NCBI RefSeq assembly: GCF_015690345.1
Contig: NZ_JADPUN010000102.1
Coordinates: 1-46,820 of the forward strand
Direction: 5' to 3'
Origin: Plantactinospora alkalitolerans
Lineage (GTDB): Bacteria > Actinomycetota > Actinomycetes > Mycobacteriales > Micromonosporaceae
DNA length: 46,820 nt
Below the pieces are notes generated by a model that saw nothing but the letters and a program-made list of their open reading frames with translations, did no database searches and had not been told where the DNA came from. The position numbers were made by a program, and so were the translations under genes. Below are positions 41,161 through 46,820 of the stretch, piece by piece (within the stretch, counting starts at the first letter, position 1; each line of letters opens with the position of its first letter).

Positions 41161-41481
41161 GTCCGCCCGCCGGAAGCGGCGATGCCACCCCGGCGGCGTG
41201 CCCCGGCGGCGTGCCCCGGCGGCGTCGGACCGCCTCGGACCGCCTTGCCCCGCTTGACCTGCCCGATCGGCCGTCATCGGACCGGCAGGTGGCGGACACT
41301 AACGACAACGGAGCCCGACGGTGCGCCCGCCGTGCCGTTCCTCCGGGTGACTGGGCCGTTGCCGGGACGCCGGGGCCTCGGGCGGTGGTCGGTGCGCCCG
41401 TGGGCGTGTCGGGTCCCGACGAACAGGATTGAACGGCGGGCGACCGGGGCATACAGCCCAGGGACCGGGAAGGAGGACACC
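41161..41481. other. Non-coding region with short GC-rich repeats
   Basis: 321 bp without a supportable gene. A 13-bp unit (CGGCGGCGTGCCC) is present three times from 41191, followed by two copies of CGGACCGCCT. The region before 41482 must carry the promoter of the holin-like operon, whose ribosome binding site is AAGGAGG at 41470-41476. I see no clear -35/-10. Confidence 0.6.
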
Positions 41482-41913
41482 ATGGCCGATGTCGTACGTG
41501 ATTCCGCTCGACCCGTTACCGAGCAGTCCACCGCGGAGCTGGTACAGCGCGCGACCGAGCAGCTTTCGCGACTGGTACGCGACGAACTGGCACTGGCCCG
41601 GATCGAGCTGGCCGAGAAGGGTCGGCACGCCGGGATCGGGGTCGGACTCTTCGGCGGCGGCGGCGCGATGGCGCTTTGCGGGCTCGGTGTGCTGGTGGCC
41701 GCGGCTGTGCTGGCCCTCGCCCTGGTGATTCCGGCCTGGGCGGCGGCGCTGGTGGTGGCCGGGGCGCTCTTCCTGATGGCCGGGGTGCTCGCGCTGATCG
41801 GTCGCCGGCAGGTACGCCGGGCGGTACCGCCGATGCCCAGCGCCACGGCCGACAGCGTGCGCGCCGACGTGCGTACGGTGGCGTCGGCGGTTCGGGACAG
41901 GGGACAGGCATGA
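41482..41913 (+). CDS. Phage-holin-like (Phage_holin_3_6/DUF1469) membrane protein
   Basis: 143 residues from ATG 41482, with AAGGAGGACACC upstream. The amphipathic N-terminal helix (TAELVQRATEQLSRLVRDEL) precedes two transmembrane helices (AMALCGLGVLVAAAVLALAL and AALVVAGALFLMAGVLALIG). This is the usual actinobacterial 'phage holin family' protein, a chromosomal membrane protein. It is not evidence of a prophage. Its stop overlaps the next start (ATGA). Confidence 0.85.
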   Translation: MADVVRDSARPVTEQSTAELVQRATEQLSRLVRDELALARIELAEKGRHAGIGVGLFGGGGAMALCGLGVLVAAAVLALALVIPAWAAALVVAGALFLMAGVLALIGRRQVRRAVPPMPSATADSVRADVRTVASAVRDRGQA

Positions 41914-42221
41914 CCCGCAGCAACGGATCCGGCAATCCGGAGGCACTCCGGGCGGAGATCCGGCAGACCCGGGCCGAACTCGGCGAGACGGTGCAGGCGT
42001 TGGCCGCCAAGGCGGACGTGAAGGCCCGGATCAAGGGATCGGCCGCACAGACCCGGGACCGGGTGCGTGAGCGGGCCGGACAGACGACGGCGACAGTCCG
42101 GTCCTCCGTACACGACGCCGGGTCGGTAGCGTTGCGGCATCCGGTGCCGTGGGCCGTGATCGCCGCCGGGGCACTGGCTCTGGCGGTCGTGGTACTGGTG
42201 GCGCGAGGGAGGCGTGGGTGA
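41910..42221 (+). CDS. DUF3618 protein
   Basis: 103 residues from ATG 41910 (ATGA overlap). The opening GNPEALRAEIRQTRAELGET is the DUF3618 signature (an 'EIRxTRxELGxTV' heptad helix), then a basic helix and a single C-terminal transmembrane helix (AVIAAGALALAVVVLVA) with a basic tail. It is typically encoded with holin-like and DUF4235 proteins, as here, and probably lies at the membrane. The role is unknown; a stress or envelope adaptor is a reasonable guess. Confidence 0.85.
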   Translation: MTRSNGSGNPEALRAEIRQTRAELGETVQALAAKADVKARIKGSAAQTRDRVRERAGQTTATVRSSVHDAGSVALRHPVPWAVIAAGALALAVVVLVARGRRG

Positions 42222-42490
42222 GCAGGGCAGTTAGCAAGATTGCCTACCGTCCGGTGGGCATCCTGTTGGGCATGGCGGCCGGTGTGGCTGCCGGCGCGGT
42301 GTTCCGGCAGGTCTGGAAACTCACCGCCGGGGACGGCGAGGCGCCCGACGCGATCGACGAGGACCGGGGCTGGGGCGAGATCCTGGCCGCCGCCGCGTTG
42401 CAGGGAGCCATTTTCGCGGTGGTCCGGGCCGCGGTGGACCGGGGCGGCGCGATCGGGGTCCGTCGAGTCACCGGCCGCTGGCCCGACTGA
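42218..42490 (+). CDS. DUF4235 membrane protein
   Basis: 90 residues from GTG 42218 (GTGA overlap). It begins VSRAVSKIAYRPVGILLGMA, followed by GAVFRQVWKLTAGDGEAPDA, WGEILAAAALQGAIFAVVRA and VDRGGAIGVRRVTGRWP. Two membrane helices and the conserved Trp-Lys motif fit DUF4235. Third gene of the overlapping holin-like/DUF3618/DUF4235 operon. The function is unknown. Confidence 0.85.
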   Translation: MSRAVSKIAYRPVGILLGMAAGVAAGAVFRQVWKLTAGDGEAPDAIDEDRGWGEILAAAALQGAIFAVVRAAVDRGGAIGVRRVTGRWPD

Positions 42491-42569
42491 CCGGACGCGA
42501 CCTCCGCACCGGTGGCGGGCACGGCGGGTACGGGCAGCGGGATGAGCGCCGGCCGGCGACGGTCGTGAG

Positions 42570-42575
42570 TACCCT
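42570..42575 (+). promoter_or_regulatory. Candidate -10 element (TACCCT), leaderless start of the lprG-like gene
   Basis: TACCCT is 6 nt before ATG 42582, and the gap has no ribosome binding site. The 91-bp gap before it holds nothing else I can name. Confidence 0.45.
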
Positions 42576-42581
42576 TCGGGT

Positions 42582-43283
42582 ATGCGTCGACCCTTCGTAC
42601 TCACCGGTGTGCTGAGCCTGCTGTTGGCCGTATCCGTTGGCTGTACCGACCGGGGTGCCGACGGTGACCCGGCCGGTGGCGCCGGAAGCTCCACACCGCT
42701 GCCCGAGGCGGCCGGGCTGCTCCGCTCGGCCGCGACGGAACTGGCCACCGTGAAGACCGCCCGATTCGCCATCACCACCCAGGGCGCGGCCGAATCCCTC
42801 GGGATCAGCGGCGCCGAGGGGGTGATCACCGCGACGGGTGAGGCCCAGGGAAGCGCCCGGATCGAGCAGGGTGGCCTGCCCCTCGAACTCCAGTTCGTGG
42901 TCAAGGACGGCACGTTGCACGTCAACGGGCTCACCGGCGGCTGGCAGAAGCTGCCACTCTCGACCGCGGCGACGATCTACGACCCGACCGCGCTGCTCTC
43001 GCCGGACCGCGGGATCGCCAATCTGGTCAGCAAGTCCAGCGGCGCGACCGAGGCCCGGGAGACCCTCGACGGCGTCGAGACGTACCGGATCAAGGGGACG
43101 CTGCCCGGTTCGGCGCTCGGCTCCCTCGTGCCGGGCGTCAGCGAGGACGTCACCGGCACCCTCTGGATCGGCGCGGACCGGCCGCTGCTGCACCGGGCGC
43201 TGTTCCCGGTGCCGGGTCAGACCGGCACCGTGACGGTCACCTTCTCGGAGTACGACGTGCCGGTCACCATCCGTGTCCCCTGA
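42582..43283 (+). CDS. lprG: LppX/LprAFG-family lipoprotein (LprG-like)
   Basis: 233 residues. Signal peptide and lipobox: [20 protein letters not shown] then the Cys at about 21 (VSVGCTDRG). The mature part shows the LprG pattern: [60 protein letters not shown] and [20 protein letters not shown]. The fold is a half-barrel with a lipid cavity. In mycobacteria LprG carries triacylated glycolipids and triacylglycerol with the P55 transporter; the next gene here is that transporter, overlapping by 11 bp. Confidence 0.88.
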   Translation: MRRPFVLTGVLSLLLAVSVGCTDRGADGDPAGGAGSSTPLPEAAGLLRSAATELATVKTARFAITTQGAAESLGISGAEGVITATGEAQGSARIEQGGLPLELQFVVKDGTLHVNGLTGGWQKLPLSTAATIYDPTALLSPDRGIANLVSKSSGATEARETLDGVETYRIKGTLPGSALGSLVPGVSEDVTGTLWIGADRPLLHRALFPVPGQTGTVTVTFSEYDVPVTIRVP

Positions 43284-44922
43284 CTCCGCCACGCCTGGTG
43301 GAGGACCGGCGGTGTCGTCGGACGGTGGAGTGCCGGCGGTGTTGTCGGACGGTGGCGTGACATCCGCAGCGGCGCCGACCGCTCGCGCGGCGACGTCGGG
43401 TCGGACCGGTAGCCGGGTCGCGATCGGCGTCGGCGGCGCGGCGGTGCTGCTCGCCGCGCTGGACGCGTACGTGGTGGTGACCCTGCTGGTGGAGATACTC
43501 GGCGACCTGCGGGTGCCGGTGAACCGGCTCGAACGGGCCACCCCGGTGGTCACCGGCTATCTGCTGGGATACGTCGCCGGAATGCCGCTGCTGGCCCGAC
43601 TGTCCGATAGGTACGGTCGACGGATCGTCATCGAATGCTGCCTGGCCGGATTCGCCGCCGGTTCGGTGCTGGCCGCCGTCGCGGACACCCTGCCGCTGCT
43701 GGTCGCCGGTCGGGCGTTGCAGGGCCTTGCCGGTGGTGCCCTGCTGCCGGTGACGATGGCCCTGGTCTCCGATCTCGGCACGGCCCGGCGCCGCGCACTG
43801 TCGCTGGGGCTGGTCGGCGCGGCGCAGGAACTGGGCAGCGTGCTCGGTCCGCTCTACGGTGCCGGAATCGCCGCCCTGGTCGGTTGGCGCGGGGTGTTCT
43901 GGGTGAACCTTCCGCTCGCGCTCGCGGCCGCCGTGGTGGTCCGGCTGACCCTGCCGGGTGCGGGCGGGCGGACCGGTGCGGCGCGGCAACGCGTCGACGT
44001 CGTCGGCGGGACGCTGCTGGCCGTCGCCCTCGGGCTGCTCGTGGTCGGCCTCTACAACCCCGATCCGGCGCGGTCTCTGCTGCCCCCTTGGGGACCGGCC
44101 AGCATCGTGGGCGGGGTCGCGGTGTTCGCCGCCTTCCTGTGGTGGCAGGCCCGGTCCCGGACCCGACTGCTGGATCCGACCGGGGTGCGGATGCGGCCCT
44201 TCCTGGTCGCGCTCGGGGTCAGCGGTCTGGCCGGCGCGGCCCTGATGGTGACGCTGGTGGACGTGCAGTTGTTCGCCCAGACGGTGCTCGGCCGGGACGC
44301 GGTGGGCGGCGCGCTGCTGCTCACCCGGTTCCTGGTGGCGCTGCCGGTCGGTGCGGTCGTCGGTGGGCTGCTCGCCCGCCGTCTCGGCGAACGCGGACTG
44401 ACCGTCGGCGGTCTGGCGTTGGCGGTGCTCGGCTACCTGCTGATCGCGGGCTGGCCGGCGGATCCGCTCTCGGCCCGGTACGCGATCGGCCCGATCGGCC
44501 TGTCCCGACTCGATGTCGACCTGGTGCTGGCCGGTTCCGGTCTGGGGCTGGTCATCGCGCCGCTGAGTGCCGCGGTGCTGCGCGCGGTTCCGGCGGTGCA
44601 GCACGGTGTCGCGTCGGCCGCACTGGTGGTGGCCCGGATGATGGGGATGCTGCTGGGTGTCGCCGGGTTGACGGCCTGGGGCCTGTACCGGTTCCAGCGG
44701 CTCACCGCCGACCTGGTGACCCCGTTGCCGTTCGGTGTGGACCGTGCCGAATACCCGCGCAGGGTTGCCGAGTACGCCGACGCCGTACGCACGGCGTTGC
44801 GGGTCGAGTACGCGGAGATATTCACCGGTGCCGCCCTGTTCTGCCTGCTGGGCGCGGTGTTGGCGATGGCACTGGGCGGTCGTGCGGCCTCCGGTGACAC
44901 GTCGCGAAATCCGTCTGCCTGA
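43273..44922 (+). CDS. MFS transporter of the DHA2/P55 type, partner of LprG
   Basis: 549 residues from GTG 43273, inside the end of the lprG-like gene. About 14 helices. After a hydrophilic N-terminus of about 50 residues comes [20 protein letters not shown], then [20 protein letters not shown], which is close to the P55 (Rv1410c) signature. Also [20 protein letters not shown] and a long periplasmic loop before the last helix. In mycobacteria P55 and LprG export lipids to the outer envelope. What is exported in an organism without a mycolate outer membrane is unclear, but lipoglycans or lipids are candidates. Confidence 0.88.
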   Translation: MSPDSATPGGGPAVSSDGGVPAVLSDGGVTSAAAPTARAATSGRTGSRVAIGVGGAAVLLAALDAYVVVTLLVEILGDLRVPVNRLERATPVVTGYLLGYVAGMPLLARLSDRYGRRIVIECCLAGFAAGSVLAAVADTLPLLVAGRALQGLAGGALLPVTMALVSDLGTARRRALSLGLVGAAQELGSVLGPLYGAGIAALVGWRGVFWVNLPLALAAAVVVRLTLPGAGGRTGAARQRVDVVGGTLLAVALGLLVVGLYNPDPARSLLPPWGPASIVGGVAVFAAFLWWQARSRTRLLDPTGVRMRPFLVALGVSGLAGAALMVTLVDVQLFAQTVLGRDAVGGALLLTRFLVALPVGAVVGGLLARRLGERGLTVGGLALAVLGYLLIAGWPADPLSARYAIGPIGLSRLDVDLVLAGSGLGLVIAPLSAAVLRAVPAVQHGVASAALVVARMMGMLLGVAGLTAWGLYRFQRLTADLVTPLPFGVDRAEYPRRVAEYADAVRTALRVEYAEIFTGAALFCLLGAVLAMALGGRAASGDTSRNPSA

Positions 44923-45194
44923 TCCGTTTTTGCCCGGTTGGCGGTGCTGTGACCGCACCGATTCGTCGATGCGTGGGACCCGGTTTCCGGGCTCCTCAGG
45001 TCACATGTCGGAGAATTTCGTCGGCTAGGCTATGCGAAGTTTTTGCGTACGTGGTTTGCTGTTCCACGCTGTTGAGAGATGGCGTGGGTCGAGGGGAAGT
45101 CCTCCTTCGTGGGGGCCACTCAAGGCGCCGCTGCTCGAAAACGGCCAACCGGCCGCACGGCGTGCTCGGCCGCCAGTTTTAGAAGGAGATACAC
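44923..45194 (+). promoter_or_regulatory. Long structured leader of the cold-shock gene
   Basis: A 272-bp gap. TAGGCT at 45026-45031 is a likely -10, giving a leader of about 157 nt. Hairpins: CCACGC (45064-45069)/GCGTGG (45082-45087); CGAGGGG against the local CCTTCG; GGCC-4-GGCC near 45147. CTCCTTC at 45102-45108 is a perfect complement of GAAGGAG (45182-45188), the ribosome binding site. GCGGT-6-ACCGC (44941-44956) may end the upstream transcript. Confidence 0.5.
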
Positions 45195-45398
45195 ATGGCG
45201 CAGGGAACCGTGAAGTGGTTCAACGCAGACAAGGGCTTCGGCTTCATCACCGTCGACGGCGGGGGTGCTGACGTGTTCGTCCACTTCTCGGCCATCCAGA
45301 CCAGCGGCTACCGCACGCTGGAGGAGAACCAGCGGGTGGAGTTCGAGATCGCTCAGGGCCAGAAGGGGCCGCAGGCTGAGCAGGTTCGCCCCATCTGA
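45195..45398 (+). CDS. cspA: Cold-shock domain protein
   Basis: 67 residues, the usual length. RNP1 is KGFGFITV and RNP2 is DVFVHFSAI; the opening is [20 protein letters not shown]. It binds single-stranded RNA/DNA as an RNA chaperone. The ribosome binding site AGAAGGAGA is near perfect, 7 nt before ATG, and sits in a long leader with a complementary sequence upstream. The gene is single and ends at a strong hairpin. Confidence 0.96.
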   Translation: MAQGTVKWFNADKGFGFITVDGGGADVFVHFSAIQTSGYRTLEENQRVEFEIAQGQKGPQAEQVRPI

Positions 45399-45449
45399 TT
45401 CCGGTGACGGCCGGTCCGCCGGCCTAGAGTGACGATTCCTTTGGATCCA

Positions 45450-45480
45450 CGTCGAGCCCCGCGCCCCGCGGGGCTCGACG
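45450..45480. terminator. Strong bidirectional hairpin after the cold-shock gene
   Basis: CGTCGAGCCCCGC (45450-45462) pairs perfectly with 45468-45480 around a 5-nt loop, between convergent genes. Confidence 0.85.
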
Positions 45481-45491
45481 CGTATCCGGGC

Positions 45492-45695
45492 TCAGGACGG
45501 CGTATGCCTGTTCCGGGCGCGCAGGCCCAGGCCGAGCAGGACCAGCCCGGCCAACGCGACGATCGGCCCGATGACCGCCCAGACCGTCTCGCCGGTCATC
45601 GCACTGCCACCCAACCGACCCAGCCCCTGCAGGGTCCACACGGCGCCGACGACGACGGCCAGTAGGCCGAGCGTGAGCGGAAGCCAGCCCTTCAT
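45492..45695 (-). CDS. Small two-helix membrane protein, 67 aa, unknown function
   Basis: ATG 45695 follows GGAAAGGAGTAGCGG, a good ribosome binding site. MKGWLPLTLGLLAVVVGAVW forms helix one, then LQGLGRLGGSAMTGETVWAV and a second helix (IGPIVALAGLVLLGLGLRAR), with a basic C-terminus. The GG/MTG loop between helices is typical of a family of short actinobacterial membrane proteins. Function unknown. Confidence 0.75.
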   Translation of the reverse strand: MKGWLPLTLGLLAVVVGAVWTLQGLGRLGGSAMTGETVWAVIGPIVALAGLVLLGLGLRARNRHTPS

Positions 45696-45710
45696 CCGCT
45701 ACTCCTTTCC

Positions 45711-45746
45711 ACGACGACCCGATCCGGTACGACGACCCGATCCGGT
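45711..45746. repeat. 18-bp direct repeat, two copies
   Basis: ACGACGACCCGATCCGGT at 45711 and again at 45729, directly head to tail, just upstream of the small membrane protein's ribosome binding site. Confidence 0.85.
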
Positions 45747-45828
45747 ACGCCGTTCTCCCGCTGTCTCAACGATCGCAGCCGATGCGACGCTACGCGCGGC
45801 ACCCGGCTCCCGTCACGGCACCCCGCCG

Positions 45829-45915
45829 GCGGTCGACGGTACGGCGACGGTCGAGCGGTACGGCGACGGTCGAACGGTGGTCGACGGTCGAGCGGTGGTC
45901 TACCGGCGGTCGACG
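45829..45915. repeat. Degenerate CGGTCGA-type repeat
   Basis: The motif GGTCGA(C/A/G)GGT with small variations recurs about seven times in a 222-bp gap (45696-45917) that holds no supportable gene; both repeats of this gap and the promoter of the small membrane gene are what it shows. Confidence 0.6.
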
Positions 45916-45917
45916 GC

Positions 45918-46820
45918 CTACCAGCGGTCGTGCACCGCGGGTCGGATCAGTTCGTCGTAGACGGCGTTCACCGTGGCGGTCGCCTCGGCGGACAGCGGCG
46001 CCAGGTCGGCGGCGGCAACGTTCGCCCGAGCCTGCTCGGCGTTGCGGGCGCCCGGAATCACCACCGTGACACCGGGCTGGTCGAGGATCCAGCGCAGCGC
46101 GAACTGTGCCATCGTGGCGCCCTGCGGCACCAGCGCGCCGAGCCGGCGTACGGCCCGCAGCCCGGTCTCGTAGTCGACCCCGGAGAACGTCTCGCCGACG
46201 TCGAACGCCTCCCCGTGCCGGTTGTAGTTGCGATGGTCGTCGCTCGGGAAGGTGGTGTTCTCGTCGTACCGGCCGGAGAGCAGGCCACTGGCGAGCGGCA
46301 CCCGCGCGATGATGCCGACTCCGGCGGTGGCGGCGGCGGGCAGTACGCGCTCGATCGGCTTGTGCCGCAGTGCGTTGAGGATGATCTGGACACTGGCGAC
46401 GCCGGGCCGGGCGATGGCGGCGAGCGCCTCGTCGGTGGTCTCCACACTGACTCCGTACGCGGCGATGCGTTCCTCGGCCACCAGGGTGTCGAGGGCGTCG
46501 AAGACGGCATCGCTGTGGAACACCGGGGTCGGCGGGCAGTGCAGTTGCACCAGGTCGAGCACGTCCATCCCGAGGTTGGCGCGGGACCGGTCGGTCCAGG
46601 CCCGGAAGTTGTCGAGCACGTACGCGGCCGGAACCTGCGGTACCCGGCGCCCCATCTTGGTGGCCACGGTGAGCGTGGCGTCCGGCCGCTCCTTTCGGAA
46701 CCTGCCGATCAGTTGCTCGCTGCGCCCGTCTCCGTAGACGTCGGCGGTGTCCAGAAAGGTGACTCCGGCGTCGACGGCGGCGGCCAGGATGCCGAGGGCG
46801 TCGGATTCGCTGACCTGACC
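45918..46820 (-). CDS. Aldo/keto reductase, 5' end cut off
   Basis: The frame is open to the right edge of the window, so the gene begins outside; GTG 46667 is internal (VATKMGRR). About 300 residues are visible. AKR motifs: AAAVDAGVTFLDTADVYGDG with the Asp and Tyr of the tetrad, the Lys in TVATKMGRR, the His in LVQLHCPPTPV, and the NADPH-contact TVVIPGARNAEQARANVAAA. This is an NADPH-dependent carbonyl reductase; the substrate is not predictable. Confidence 0.9.
   Translation of the reverse strand, partial: GQVSESDALGILAAAVDAGVTFLDTADVYGDGRSEQLIGRFRKERPDATLTVATKMGRRVPQVPAAYVLDNFRAWTDRSRANLGMDVLDLVQLHCPPTPVFHSDAVFDALDTLVAEERIAAYGVSVETTDEALAAIARPGVASVQIILNALRHKPIERVLPAAATAGVGIIARVPLASGLLSGRYDENTTFPSDDHRNYNRHGEAFDVGETFSGVDYETGLRAVRRLGALVPQGATMAQFALRWILDQPGVTVVIPGARNAEQARANVAAADLAPLSAEATATVNAVYDELIRPAVHDRW

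Noticed and set aside
41482-41913. 'Phage holin' as evidence of a prophage
   Set aside because: No capsid, integrase, lysin or att sites around; such proteins with DUF3618 and DUF4235 are ordinary chromosomal genes in actinomycetes.
43264-44958. 564-codon minus-strand open frame opposite the P55-type gene
   Set aside because: Gln/His/Arg-rich mirror of a GC-rich membrane protein; no start signal or motif.
45160-45197. Cloning-vector (T7 gene 10-type) leader contamination before the cold-shock gene
   Set aside because: Similarity is limited to the AGAAGGAGATA core; the flanks are native, GC-rich and continuous with the leader.

Overview
The window is high-GC actinomycete chromosome, most likely Micromonosporaceae (Micromonospora, Plantactinospora or a relative). 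The evidence is GC-rich third codon positions throughout, many GTG starts, genes for a ChaB/SAP protein, a DUF2795 protein, DUF1206, DUF3618, DUF4235 and an LprG/P55 pair, and a perfect 19-bp AAGGAAGGGGCCC-type hairpin that I remember as a widespread intergenic element in this family. I see no tRNA, rRNA, CRISPR array, transposase, phage module or origin. Both ends cut through genes: an MEDS/ATPase regulator on the left and an aldo/keto reductase on the right.

Layout. 1-4.9 kb: signalling and ion homeostasis (MEDS-ATPase regulator, CPA1 antiporter, PAS-GAF-SpoIIE phosphatase-ATPase, small membrane protein). 5-12.9 kb: MFS transporter, stress-type small proteins (SRPBCC, DUF2795, YihY/BrkB, ChaB), aldehyde dehydrogenase, CrtI/PYROXD2-like FAD oxidoreductase, then a strong bidirectional terminator. 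12.9-23.8 kb: a glycan region. A polyprenyl-phosphate mannose synthase-like GT2 is divergent from a tightly overlapping operon: GmhB-GT9 fusion, two GT4-type transferases, GmhA, HldE, a classical SDR, a second GT9, and topoisomerase IB. 23.9-28.7 kb: a conserved unknown gene, RecQ-type helicase, and a YtrA-type GntR/ABC ATPase/permease operon with a readable promoter and operator. 28.8-32.8 kb: an AfsR-type SARP regulator behind a coupled 17-codon leader ORF, then a DHFR/RibD_C-family protein. 32.9-38.8 kb: small membrane protein, GH3 NagZ-type enzyme, unknown protein, PQQ/GSDH-type dehydrogenase, GNAT plus SufS-like PLP enzyme, lipoprotein. 39-46.8 kb: DUF1206, MscS channel, holin-like/DUF3618/DUF4235 operon, LprG-P55 glycolipid export pair, cold-shock protein with a long structured leader, small membrane protein, aldo/keto reductase.

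The best candidate for an under-described system is the glycan operon. It encodes the enzymes to turn sedoheptulose 7-phosphate into an ADP-heptose (GmhA, HldE, GmhB) and two heptosyltransferase-like GT9 domains, in a lineage that has no lipopolysaccharide, and no HldD epimerase is visible. The HAD phosphatase is fused to a GT9 domain, and several proteins of the region carry repeat-rich Pro/Ala/Ser linkers or tails, one with strikingly T-ending codons. The heptosylated product is unknown to me. The second notable signal is the cold-shock leader, which has a 7-base perfect complement of its own ribosome binding site. Third, seven unrelated genes share a TANNNT hexamer 6-7 nt before the start codon, pointing to leaderless transcripts. 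All functions here come from reading the sequence and memory of families; no database search was run.
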